From positions 2,384,001-2,444,000 of the forward strand of contig WPIO01000015.1 in NCBI GenBank assembly GCA_009760855.2: a DNA stretch of 60,000 nucleotides. Direction: 5' to 3'. This document shows positions 10,934 to 21,383 of this stretch, one piece after another. The notes beneath the pieces were generated by a model that was not told the DNA's origin, made no database searches, and was given only the letters and a program-made list of their open reading frames with translations. The first letter of the stretch is position 1, and each line of letters begins with the position of its first letter. The position numbers and the translations under genes are program-made. Source of the stretch: Cristatella mucedo. Its lineage: Eukaryota > Bryozoa > Phylactolaemata > Cristatellidae.

Positions 10934-11567
10934 TGATAATAATAATGTACTTGATAAAGCGCCCACAGAGAACTTAATCTCTTTCTAGGCGCTTTACATT
11001 TGCTGCAAAGGGAAATGCAATTAAATGGTGAGTAAAATCATGCTTGAAAAACAAACAAGATGAATAACATGGTTAGGGGTGACATGCACAGGGTCAGCAT
11101 GCAAATGTGGTTAGTGGCAGCATGCACAGTGTCAGCACGCATAAGCACATCAAGGACGAATCACAGGGACCCACTAAATGCTCTCCTAAATAGGTGGTTT
11201 AAGTTCCTTTTAAATGTGGTCAGGTCAGGGGATGTTCTGACACAGGTCGGGAGGGAGTTCCAGGCTTTGGGAGCATACGAACTAAATGCACGGTCTCCAA
11301 AGGATTTAAGGTTTTTATGAGGTATTTGTAGACTGTTGGATTCCGAAAAGCGGGTGGTACGATGCTTGGCCTGATGGGGGAGTATGTCGGAGAGATAGGC
11401 TGGAGCCATAGAATGAAGGGACCTAAAAGTGAGCGACAAAACCTTGAAGTCAATCCGTTGCTGGACAGGTAGCCAGTGCAGGTCGGCGAGAAGTGGTGTA
11501 ATGTGGCAACTGCGACGCTCACGACAGACAAGCCTAGCTGCGGAGTTTTGCACCAGCTGCAATCGTA
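10934..11567 (-). mobile_element. LINE A copy with intact 3' end and open C-terminal frame
   Basis: On the minus strand a continuous 133-codon frame (11562 to 11161) covers the C-terminal block: LVQNSAARLVCRERRSCHIT, LHWLPVQQRIDFK, then AWNSLPTCVRTSPDL. The 3' untranslated region, terminal hairpin and an (ATT)n end follow. It is one of the less decayed C-terminal ends in the window and is 5' truncated at 11567. Confidence 0.9.
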
Positions 11568-12589
11568 ACCATGTAACCGCAAAATATGGAGAGGTAACAC
11601 ATCGCGTTGACTTCGGTAAACTGTTGATGCGGTGCTGCAGCCTTTTTTCGTGACTGGCTCAATAAATAACTGACGGAAGTCAAGTTGAAGAGCACTCTGC
11701 TAAATTTTTTTATCTTGCAAGCCCTGACATCGGCTCACCTCACGGTGCGTTTGCATTGTGCGATAATGTCAAGGCTGGAAGCGTAAGTGGAAAGCTCGGC
11801 TGGAATTGGCGAACCCATTTCAAAGGATGAAACACACCTCGAAGCTGAACCACGATGCTAGAGTAAAATCAGTACAGCAAATACAGAAAATTTTCATGAA
11901 TGGCTGCAGGTTACAGCCTGGAACCTCCACAGGAAATTCCTACAGAGAACGTAGGGGGTACGTTTAATATCGTGGGAGATTCCGAGCTAATTGGTATGAC
12001 GAACACTGCAGCCGCCATTCACCTTCAGCATGTGCCGGGAGTTAACCTCTTGAGGGCTCTTCAAGTCAGTAAGCACAGAAAGCCTTGACGGTAAGAGCAC
12101 CGCTTGGCTCAGCATTCTCAGGGTAAAATAATAAATATCCATGATTTTCTTGAAGTTGATTGGCTCATATAGTGCAGTAGATATACGAAGTATGAAGGAA
12201 GTAAAAAAAAAATTAATTGGGTGTCAGATTCTTTTCCATGCCGAAATTAACCGCCATGTCATATAAAAAAAAATTAAATCATGTGAAAATTAAACCTAAC
12301 GCTATTTTCTGCTTAAAAATTCATTCTGATGAGAATATTTATGTTTTCCTGTGGCAAGAAAAGATGAAGTTGTTGAGTGATCTTTGACAAGGTAGCATAC
12401 CAATTATATTTGAAATCCAGTCTATTTCGACGTGTGATTTTGATTGAAACAAAAACTAAAAACTTGGACTTCTAAAGTTTTGTAGATGCAGGCAGAATGA
12501 GTGCACCAGCAGCTTACTTTAGGAGACGAGGATGAGCTCGTTTTAAGGCACGCCAGAATTCTCCGAGGCTCTACTAGTTGAATTCATTT
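11568..12589. other. AT-rich spacer
   Basis: The interval contains several A-runs around 12200-12290. No gene or repeat family was recognised. Confidence 0.5.
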
Positions 12590-12990
12590 TGTGGCATTCC
12601 TGTGTCCTGAGATTAATGAGATGGTCTGTGCCAAGGTCTAGATTACTCATCACAAACACAGCTCGGAAAGGAGATGATTTAGAATCCACGTTTCAAATTC
12701 AAGGTCACCCGAGCAGAAGTAATCTTCGAAAAAGTACTGCAAAGTGTTCAGATGTCTGCAAAATTCTTCCCATTGGGAATTTGAAAGGGCAGTCTCACTC
12801 TCGCTTCCATACTGCAGAATCACTTCCTCAAACATCGGCGAGTTTCTATCGTTGCCTGCCTCCAACTTCTTTTCCCACAGTGGTTTGGCTAGACAGGTGT
12901 GCCTGTCTTTCAGGAGCATTCACAGTGCTTTAACCCGTGGCTATTCTGGAATCACAACATGTGGTGGACGCTCACTATCATGGCTCTGGT
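12590..12990 (-). pseudogene. hAT transposase fragment, SCAND3/GTF2IRD2-like
   Basis: On the minus strand the text first gives NSHGLKHCECS, resembling the IRSRGLNHRQF step of SCAND3/GTF2IRD2-type hAT transposases. A frameshift follows. The next 89 codons (12919-12650) contain LWEKKLEAGNDRNSPMF, then WEEFCRHLNTLQYFFEDYF and WILNHLL, which parallel the family's (L)W..QL..GN..FP.L, H+..L...F..RF.D and W++NPF landmarks. The RWLSRG segment expected between is missing, so the copy is deleted as well as frameshifted. It would have acted as a cut-and-paste transposase or a domesticated relative. Identification rests on motif order and is moderate. Confidence 0.5.
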
Positions 12991-13044
12991 GAAATCCCCG
13001 AATGTCACACTATTAGACGAGCATTCTTTCAGAATTTTTAACAG

Positions 13045-14330
13045 AGTGTTTTTCGCCAAAAGACACTGGAATGGATGGTGGCCGAGCAGCTAAACGGTTA
13101 CACCAGTAAATCTCGTATTGCTGGAAAGTTAAATCGGTATTTAGCGCTAGCTATTCCCCCAAAATGCGCTGCTGCATATTTACAATGACCTTCGAATAAA
13201 TGCTGATCTGGGTATTGTCTCTCTGCTAGTTCATATAGATCTCTCAGCAGCGATTGGCGATGAGCACCAGAGCCTTTTGGAGCGCCTCTTATCATGTAGA
13301 GGCATCGCTGACACAGCGCTAAACTGGGTTAAATCCTATCCGAAGAGGAGGCGTTGGAATGTAGATGTAAATCTTACCTGAAGGAGAAATATCGGAGTGC
13401 ATATGTAAACGGCTGTCGGTCATCCGCGGAGTCCTTAAAGTGTGACCTATCTTTGTGTTCGGTGATGGGCCCTCTTCTTTTCACTATCTATGCTCTCCCT
13501 CTGGTCGATGTGGTCGCCAAGCACAATTGCAGCTTTAATTTTCAAGCCGATGACACTCACCTGGCTGCTTACCATTTGACCCTTTTAAGCCCTGCTCAAC
13601 AGCCAATTTTCGCTTACTTCCCTGCAGCCTGAATCGACGCTATTTGGACCTGGATTATCACTAACTTCCAGAAGCTAAGCGACGATTAAACCAACCTAAT
13701 ATTTAGGAGCAATCCCGGTGTTACCTGGAGTTGCAGACTTCGCCCCAAGATTAGTTCATCTAGCGTCCCTACGGTGACGTCTACCCACAATCGAGCCATG
13801 TTGATCTAAAACGATTTGTCGTCGGATGAGCAAATCATCCCCCCTGTCAAGTCGGTATACGTCCAGCCGAGGAGCGTGGCCAAAAACAGGACCGGCAGAG
13901 GCGAAAATACAAAAACCGCAATAGTCATGCATTTTTGAAATCGCATCTACATTTCTTGGACTCTCTTTGTTCAGGACTCTCGAACTGTCCCTCGTCTAAT
14001 CGTCTCATTTGCAATCGGCGAGAACTCAGCAGCTCCTTTATTCTGTATCCAGCACCAGCTGCCATATCGAACTACTGTCTATGTTAAACGGGTCACTGTT
14101 AAGCATCAAAATGACTTTAAGATCCTCTCTCTAGCCTCTCACAGGTCGCCCAGCAACAACGTCGCTTGCAACAGGCAACAGCTGACCCATCCGACCCCCC
14201 TTGCTCCTACAGTGTGTTCTCCCGCCACCGACTCCTCGGCTTCCTGACGCCTCGGCGTTGAAATCTCGAAATCTCTTCACTGAATCACTGAACTGAAATC
14301 TGTTTGTAATCGGCCTTCAAGTCCATATTC
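13045..14330 (+). mobile_element. Old LINE A-related copy, RT domain onward
   Basis: It begins at KRHWNGWW/VAEQLN, where LINE A reads LAKTLERVVAEQLN. It passes a degraded LSAAIGDEHQSLLERLL-like step and reaches in-frame MGPLLFTIYALPLVDVVAKH and FQADDTH, a mutated FYADDTQ catalytic box. The stretch from 13620 to about 13870 keeps the next LINE segment (IxTWIxxNFQKLSDD-like) out of frame. From 14030 to 14330 only a faint post-RT pattern remains. It has no 3' tail. Confidence 0.7.
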
Positions 14331-15089
14331 ATCATAAGTCATAAGTATAATCACTTCTTTCCTAATTCTGTCACCAGCTGAATTGACTTTACATCATGGA
14401 ATTCTTAGCTATAAACCTGAATCATTAATCTATCTCGCTCGGCTTTCACTACGCTACAGTGAAGTTGTCTTTTTCCTGCGTGCTTGTTTGAGTACGATTC
14501 AGTGCCCGTTACTAACCAGGGATCCTATAAGGCGGCGGCGCTTACGATTGCCTTCTTTTGCTTGTTCGCGCTTTCATAGGATGACGCCTTTGCGCTTTTG
14601 CATGCCTTTCTAAGCATTATACCGTGCTTGCCATTAACTCTTGATTATTGCAACTCTTGTAGCAATTTATTTAGGGCCTGCATTTTATTATTATCCGTAT
14701 AGGTTTTGAAAATAAGGAATCACGTGTACCTCAGGAGCTTCGTTTTTCATCAAAGGTCAAAAGCAGATGTGCTGTCAAGCATCGTGGCTGCTACGTCCGC
14801 TCACAGAGTATTAAGATATTTTCCAGCCGAAGGTTCGCTTAGAAAAAAACCTACTGCTCATTTCTAAGATGTCAATGATCTTTACAGGTTTATGAAGAGC
14901 TGAAAATAAGATTCTTCTTTGATGCCACTAGCGTGTGCATAACCCTGCAATCATGTTTTTTTACTGATTTAGTATGAGTAGCAACAAATATATAAACAAC
15001 ATTCGTTGTATATTGACAAAAACTATTTCTCATTATAAAAATTATAGTGAATATAACTATTAAATTTATATTTGGCTTTCACGGCCCCT
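14331..15089. other. AT-rich spacer
   Basis: No gene or repeat was recognised. Confidence 0.5.
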
Positions 15090-15360
15090 CGCACGATGTC
15101 CACCCATAGACCCCCGAGGGGTTGCAGGTTATAGATGGGGAATGTAAAACCAGGTGTCCTGCATCTTTTGAGGGGCTAGTGACATTTTTAGAGTTACTGG
15201 TATTGAATCTGTTGATTTGATGACATAGCCCTGCTTGGCTAAGCTTCAGTGCAAAAAACTGGACTTTGACTTTTACAGGTCATCGGAAGCTCAAAACGAC
15301 AGCTATGGTTACATCAAACGATAGCTTGTGTTACCATTGTAATAGTTGCTTGTGCCAATT
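15090..15360 (-). repeat. Interspersed repeat E, copy 1
   Basis: The reverse complement aligns in order with 54725-54990. Shared blocks are AATGGTAACAYAAGCTATC, TTTGATGTAAC, TGTAAAAGTCAA, CAACAGATTCAATACCAG, and CCCCTCAAAAG followed by GCAGGACAC. I see no coding content or terminal signature. The family is unknown. Confidence 0.7.
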
Positions 15361-15411
15361 TGCCTTCCAATCTTTCCATTAGTTTATGAGAAATATCAAT
15401 ATTTGAAGCTA

Positions 15412-15872
15412 TTGGCGGGAACCCGGGTCCCCAAAAGGACCAGGGTCTCGTAAAAACCCTATAACGCAGCAAATAATAGTCAGATAGACCTCGTTATAGG
15501 TTCAACAGTCTTCTTTTGGTAGATAAAGCTATACCGCGATCAGAGTTTAATTTTTATTCTCCACTTGCTGGCAAAGAAAGACAGGAGTGAGGTCTGGCCT
15601 GGCTGCTATAGAGCGGGGGCTTCTTTTGGCACTTGGGCTTCATCTTCGGCGTTTCGACACCAATCGCCAGCTTTTTCTTTGCGAACTCCGTGTACGGCGC
15701 CGCCGTGAGCGGATGCGGGCGGAACTGCGTCGGCGTCCTCCGTTTATAACAGGATGGGTATAACTGAACACGAGGTTTTTCTGGTTTTCTACGATTTTAC
15801 TGTTTTCTAGAAAATAATTAATTAATTCACTTTTGAGTACGCGGCCTTTGCGGGGACCCGGGTCCCTGCCAA
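15412..15872. mobile_element. TA-flanked inverted-repeat element, 461 bp
   Basis: The first 21 bases (15412-15432) and the reverse complement of the last 21 (15852-15872) agree at 19 positions; the consensus begins TTGGCRGGRACCCGGGTCCC. Both ends are flanked by TA (15410-15411 and 15873-15874), as in mariner-like MITEs. The inverted repeats contain a palindromic ACCCGGGT core. The interior has no clear transposase. A TA duplication alone is weak evidence, but the long inverted repeat is not. Confidence 0.6.
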
Positions 15873-15899
15873 TATGTTCCAATGTGTTGTTGGGGGAGA

Positions 15900-16330
15900 T
15901 AAATTCCATTGTGTATGGACAGAGGGGCATAACTCCTTATCCTTGTGGACATAAGGAAGGGAGTCCAAAAACGGGCATACAATTTTCAGTTATTAAAAAT
16001 TTGCCTGTTAAAAGACAGACTAGTTAATAATTCAATCCCGAATTTTGGTGGTTGACAGATGAACGGAATAGGGTAAATACAATTATTTTGTAAGACCTAC
16101 TTACACCAGGAGTAGTACATCTAGCTCAAAAAAATAATTTCTTTTGAAAAACCCTACCTCTCGAACCGAGCGTCCGTGGTGAAATTTTTAAGTATAAGGT
16201 ACTCAGCCCTAAACTGACCCGCAGAACATCGTATCCAACTATGAAAAAAACCTTAAATTTTCGAAACAATGACACGCCCCCTCAAGTTCAACCGTAAAAC
16301 AACCCGAAAGCTTTAGACAGCTAGACAGTG
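15900..16330 (-). repeat. Interspersed repeat F, copy 1
   Basis: The reverse complement aligns with 56890-57235. Shared blocks include GGGGCGTGTCATT, GTCARTTTAGGGCTGA, GAGCTMGATGTACTAC and TAGGTCTTACAAAATA. The family is unknown. It lies beside the inverted-repeat element at 15412-15872. Confidence 0.75.
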
Positions 16331-16599
16331 CCGTGAAGAGTGCCCAAAAAATTCAACATTTCCAGGCAATCAGCTGACCAAGCAGAGCGACACCAATTAT
16401 TCATACCTTCCAATGATTTCCCGTGTCCCAGGAAGTGGCTTCATGTGTTACAGCTGATAATACCCGGGTAGCCGGAGCATACTATGCCTCGTGCTCTCAA
16501 TAGATACTACAGGGCCCAATAAATAAATAAATAGTACAATAAAATTAATACTAAAGGGCCCAACACTTCTATGTCGGAGGGTATAAGCGTGCAAGCTAG
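16331..16599. other. Short unassigned spacer
   Basis: Nothing was recognised beyond short AATAAATA runs near 16520. Confidence 0.5.
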
Positions 16600-17347
16600 T
16601 CCATGCATTTATGACATCGATTGCTGATTTCTCTAACTCACTACTGGCAGGCCTTCATCTTCACATCACATCGTCTTCATCGTCTTCATAATCCCAAGCT
16701 TACAATTGATGGAAAATTCTGCAGCCGGGCTTGTCTATCGTGAGAGTCGCAGCTACCACATTAGACCTTCTTGCCGACCAGCACTACCTCCCGATCAAGC
16801 AGCGCATTAACTAATAACATTGTCACTCAACTTTGGGTCCCTTCATTCTCTGGCTCCAGCCTACCAATCGGACCTTCTGCCCAACCAGGTTAGGCTACTT
16901 ACCACCCACTCTTCTGACTCAAATAGTTTGGCTAGGCCTCGAATCGACATCAAATCCTTCGGAGATGGCAACTTTAGTTTGTATGCTCACAAGTCCTGGA
17001 GGTTTCCCGACTGATGTCATATTCCCTGACTTAATGATCTTTAAAAGAAGCTAAAAGCGCACCTGTTTCTCATGGTATTGACTGGGTCCTTGCGATTGAT
17101 CTTTGGTGTGCTTATTCGCACTGCCAATTTGCTTGTTGCCACCAACAATAGACAATAAACAATGATAAAAACAAATAACAATAACAAGCATGCTGACACG
17201 TTTCATGTTACCAGTAACCTTATTATGCATGTTGACATGCTGGCAGTAACTATATTGTCGTGCTTCCTTTGTTGCATATGTAAAATTCCTAGAAAGAGAT
17301 ACAGTTTTCTGAGGGTGCTATTCAAGTGTATTGTTATTATTATTATA
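16600..17347 (+). mobile_element. LINE A copy with intact 3' end
   Basis: This copy covers the post-RT and C-terminal blocks, for example SLNFGSLHSLAPAYQSDLLP in frame at 16820. The 3' untranslated region follows, with the terminal CTAGAAAGAGA...TCTGAGGGTGC hairpin and (ATT)n at 17347. Many stops are present. Confidence 0.85.
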
Positions 17348-17517
17348 GGCTCGCACCCTCTTCAACGTGCAAGCTGCTCGTCGTGCATGGGGCAAGGGCT
17401 GATTATTATTCTTGGAGTTTCACTTTTCAATGGAGACTCACCTGACGGAGTGGCAATTGGGTGCTGCTTGCCGGGACCAGCTGGCGACCAGGGAGCGAGG
17501 GACGGCGTCGTTTGCAA

Positions 17518-17805
17518 TTATGTAATGTAATGTAATGTAATGTATCTCCGTCGGTAACTCCACAGAGTCATAAAGACCAGGTGGGTGTTACGCAGGAGAG
17601 TTTTGTATAGCGCACTCACAGCCTAAGCGGCTTTCGGTACGCATTCGGTAGCCAACAGACTTCGTCTCACGCAACAAAGAGAAAATGGGAAGCATAGCAG
17701 AGTTAGGAGAGCAGTTGAGGTAGTGAGTAGCATAGAAGTAGCAGTTCAGGACCGCTGAAAAAGATGTGCCATAGTCGGCAGTCGGAGAGTAGATGTCGTT
17801 GCGTA
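17518..17805 (-). mobile_element. LINE B 3' end
   Basis: Read on the minus strand, it ends in GGAGATACATTACATTACAT. It also carries the family's GCGTGAGACGAAGTCTGTTG and GAATGCGTACCGAAAGCCGC blocks. It is 5' truncated. Confidence 0.85.
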
Positions 17806-17809
17806 ATTA

Positions 17810-19000
17810 TCCCAGTAGCAGCAGCACGACCGCCTATCTGGCTGCCAGTCCCAAATCTATCCAATGCAGGCGATAAGAATGGACTGCCTGCTGTTCGCGG
17901 ATGGTTAACGAATATCAGAGATGTAGGGAATGGCTGTTGGTCGCGGCGAAGCCCAAACGTCAGCAGCCTGGTTGGTGGCCGTTCTATTTCGTCCGATCGC
18001 TCGTCGACTAGCTGACCTCAGCAGGTCAGACTTCGGCGACTGCTTCGGTGGCTGACGACATCGGCTGGACATTCACTTTTTGCCTGCTCGGAAGCGCACC
18101 TTCCTGCTAAGAACTAAGTATTTAGTAGTTTTCTCGAAAGCCATCGCTGTAACTCTGCCTAGTGGCCTGCTAATAGTTAACCACTGATGGGGCCGCCAAG
18201 CTAGGGGCTTCAAGCTAGAGTAGCTCATTCTTGTCTACCGAAAAGGTAGCAGCGTTTTCAACCGGCGACGCCAAAGCAAAGTGGCTAGAGTACGAAGATC
18301 ACGGCCACTAATAGCCAAGCTCCCCAATAGTGTGCTGCTGATTTCTGCTCTCAGACATTTGCCTTTGCTGGGCATTTCTGTCGTAGCTGCCTCTGTTGAC
18401 TAGACAAATCTGTCCACCAGCCTAATGCCCTAAGGATAAAGGATACACGGGTTCAAGGTAGTAATCTGTACACTCAAATGTGGCGCCAAGCCTTGAAACT
18501 TGGTACTAGAGGAACTGCGAGCTATTGTCACTCGCTAATTCCTCCAGGATCCCAAAGACTTATTTGCGAGTGGTCATGCCAAAGACTGGCACGCCGTCCT
18601 CCCTCCGCGAGCAATGCAGACAGTTGATCTATAGTGACCCATTTGCTGTGATAATCGACAATCAGCATTTAATCACTCCCATTGAGATGAACCACGTCAA
18701 CTGCCAGATTTTGGTACTAGTATTTTGTGACTGAGTGCATCGTAAAGGCTGGTTGGCGGCCTCGATTTCCACCTCCGCCATTGGATGCAAGCTGCAACCA
18801 AGTCCTCAATGTCTTTGAAGTAACCAGGCCAGTAGACAAAAAGTGTTAGCAAGTACAATTATTTTGACAATATCAAAATGGCCTTCGTTCAGGAGCTGCA
18901 AGGTCTGATCGGGAAGCAACCAAGGGATGACAACCCGCTCGCCTTTGAACTGTTTGGGCCACTTCTCGGGTTGACGAATCCAGCAGCAGCGCCTAGTAAG
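17810..19000 (-). pseudogene. Ty3/gypsy-like integrase remnant
   Basis: On the minus strand the pieces fall in integrase order. The first is RVVIPWLLPDQTLQLLNEGH, the usual RVVIPxxLRxxxLxxLHxGH before the zinc domain. Next, after a one-base shift, is TFVYWPGYFKDIEDLVAAC (about 18850-18790), with the second zinc cysteine pair broken. FGILEELASDNSSQF (about 18550) matches FGxPExLxSDNGxQF around the second catalytic Asp. VDRFV and LATLLWRRRLKTLLPF follow, the latter matching the SPAQLLxxRRLRTxLP landmark. Stops and shifts occur throughout and no LTRs are visible nearby. Such enzymes insert retrotransposon cDNA; this one is dead. Confidence 0.8.
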
Positions 19001-20185
19001 GCTTCAACTGAGCTGTCGGCGTCCTTCTTGCCATCCCGTTGCTAGGAATGGGAGCGGTGCAAGTAAATCTGACAAAATAGAACGGCTACCAATCGGACTG
19101 CTGAAAATGTTGGCCTTCGCTACCTCCTATCCTGGTCCAAGGAAGCATGCCATGACCAACAAGTAGTCCTCTTAAAGCGAGCTGCGCCTGCGCATAACCT
19201 GATTTGGCCAAACTACAAGTGTTACTGCATTTGTGTCGCGGGCAGAGTTATACGATGGCGGAACCACCGCCATGTACCGCAAAGAAAGAGCACTTGATAG
19301 ACTGCAGGTCTGCATTTCGCAAGCCACCGTCCCGGAAAAAAACTTGGGCGCCTGCATGGCGGAATACACAGGGGAGACGATTTGTAATTGCAATACGATT
19401 GCTCAAGCTAGAGAAAAGTCACGCTTGTGTCTGTCGGATTGAAATCTTCGTCCAGTTGGCTACGCGCTTGTCCGTGACCTTTTGAGGTCAAGCCAGGGAG
19501 CAGAGTGGATCTCTGCGAAGCCAAAAGTCAGACGCTGGCTTAACTGGTGGCTTAATCTATTGTCTATTGTCGTCTGGCTGCCAGCCAGGCACCTCCGGGT
19601 ACCCCGCGAAAAGCTTCGAGCTGTCACGTGAGCCACGCGCACGACGTAGCTCGCTTTGTAGAGCTGCTGTGCTCGATCGTGCCATTGCTCGCTGTCAGCT
19701 ACGGTGGGGAAAAAAAGAGAGGCGGCTGCTTGAGTTGCAGTGGCGCCTAACAAGAGCGGTGCGTCTGGTGACCTTTGGTGACCCTTGGTCGACAGCCATT
19801 CTGGCCTCCGTCTAACAACGCCTTCACCGATCCATCTCGCTGCAAGTTCTCTTGCCTCTCCGAGCCTCTCTGGCGCTTACGGCAACGTTCGCGCCCGCCC
19901 GCCTAGAGGCTGGCATCTCGATTAACGTGGAGCATTTGTCGGCCCAGTCCTACGGACTGACGCGCCGCTATTCCCTGCAGCCGTAATCTAGAATTCTCCG
20001 GAATTCTCGTAATGCGGACCCTTGTATTAAGAACGGGATGCGAATGTATTGTAATTGACGCGAATGATAACTCGAGCCGCAGAACGCGAAACAAGCGCAA
20101 CCCGCGCGCGACCTCTCAGGTCCGCGCCTCGCACGGCAACGAGGTTGCCGCTTGATAGCGCCTTCCGGCCTCCGAGAGTAATGCA
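19001..20185. other. Unassigned, possibly more gypsy relic
   Basis: The minus strand at about 19390-19250 has cysteine/histidine spacing loosely like a gag zinc knuckle, but too decayed to call. The rest is unassigned. Confidence 0.3.
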
Positions 20186-20256
20186 ATAATAATAAAAATA
20201 ATACACTTGATAAAGCGCCCTGGGAGAACTCAATCTCTTTCTAGGTGCTTTACATT
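20186..20256 (-). mobile_element. LINE A 3' tail
   Basis: Only the terminal hairpin region (AAAGCACC...GGGCGCTTTA on the minus strand) and the (ATT)n-like end remain. A LINE B 3' end abuts it directly. Confidence 0.8.
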
Positions 20257-20455
20257 TGTAATGTAATGTATCTCCGTCTGCAACTCCACAAAGCCACAAA
20301 GATTAGGTGGGTGTTACGCTGGAGAGTTTTGTATAGCGAACTCATAGCCTAAGCGGCTTTCGGTTCGCATTCGATGACCAACAGACTTTAACTCACGCAA
20401 CAAAGAGAAAATGAGAAGCATAGCAGAGTCGAGAGGGCAGTTGAGTTGAGTTGGA
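20257..20455 (-). mobile_element. LINE B 3' end
   Basis: On the minus strand it ends GGAGATACATTACATTAC and carries the GAAAGCCGCTTAGGCT block. It is truncated after about 200 bases. Confidence 0.85.
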
Positions 20456-20707
20456 GCACCTCGAGATGTCGCTAGTGAAGTTCACAGCCGCCATCGCCGC
20501 GCCCCACAGGCTACACAGGTCAGATTTGGGGAGGGGTAATTCCCTGGCGCGAGAGCATTACTTAGCGCCTCGAGCCGGTCCTCGTGCGGAATAAATAGAG
20601 CGTCGCCCCGACGTCCCGAGCGTCAAGCTCACCCGCGCGTCAGAGATCGCGAGCTACGGTCCCTACCCGGAAGGAAGCGCACCGTTATATTTTAGATAGA
20701 AAATAGA
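20456..20707. other. GC-rich spacer
   Basis: Contains GCGGAATAAATAGAGCG near 20590, which could serve as a TATA-like or polyadenylation motif, but nothing supports either use. Confidence 0.3.
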
Positions 20708-20875
20708 AAAATTCACTTTCATAGCCCCCCATGGGAGCTTAATCCTTCTATTCAGCACTTCGCGCGTGCCACGAAGCTCGAGCCCACGGCCTCGGTCATC
20801 AAATACATTCCCGCTGACCTCGGTACGAGGCGAGCGTCTTAACCGCTGGTACAGACCCGCGCGGCGGCATTTAGA
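20708..20875 (-). mobile_element. SINE C copy, diverged
   Basis: On the minus strand it has AACCAGCGGTTAAGACGCTC-like A-box flank, GGGCTCGAGCTTCGTGGCAC, then the tail with GAAGTGCTGAATAGAAGGAT. An extra roughly 25-base segment (GGAATGTATTTGATGACC) lies between the boxes; it is also seen in the copies at 21187 and 36937, so it marks a subfamily. Confidence 0.75.
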
Positions 20876-21186
20876 ACGCGATTTACGGGCTGCCTTCAGT
20901 ACAGCTACCGAAACACGATTACGCAGTCTAGCTAACAGTTAACTGTTTTTCGCAGTCCTCGAGGCCCAGCCTCTCGCCTGTGCCACTGCAGCTATTGCCC
21001 CGAACTCGTTCAAGTGTTACGTTAAATCTCTTTTCCGTCTGAACTTTTGACCTCTCACATAGGCATCAATCCTAGGACCTCAACTCATTCTCACCTTCGC
21101 TGCTTAAGAGCTTTTTTACCTCTTTATTACTCGCGCCCGACCGGCGCGAATCGCGGATCGTGTTCAATGCACCTAGTTCTGATTCG
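20876..21186. other. Short unassigned spacer
   Basis: Nothing was recognised. Confidence 0.5.
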
Positions 21187-21340
21187 CCGAGCTGGTTTAG
21201 CCCGTTGGTTAAAGTGCTCGCCCCGTATCAAGGTCAAGGTAATTGTATTTGATGACCGAGGTCATGGGCTCGAGCTTTGCGGAGTATCTGAAACGCCAGA
21301 ATAGATATTAAGTTCTCTTGGGGCGCTATACAAATGGATA
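21187..21340 (+). mobile_element. SINE C copy
   Basis: It starts GAGCTGGTTTAGCCCGTTGG, carries the long-subfamily insert (TGTATTTGATGACCGAGG) and the B-box-like GGGCTCGAGC. It ends with CTCTTGGGGCGCTATACAAA. Confidence 0.85.

Positions 21341-21381
<41 letters not shown>
21341..21381. repeat. (TA)n microsatellite
   Basis: About 20 perfect TA units lie directly after the SINE C tail. They probably grew from the SINE's own short ATATA end. Confidence 0.9.

Positions 21382-21383
<2 letters not shown>

Noticed and set aside
15086-15120. Short inverted repeat CCCCTCG...CGAGGGG
   Set aside because: Only 7-base arms around a 21-base loop; expected by chance in this much sequence.
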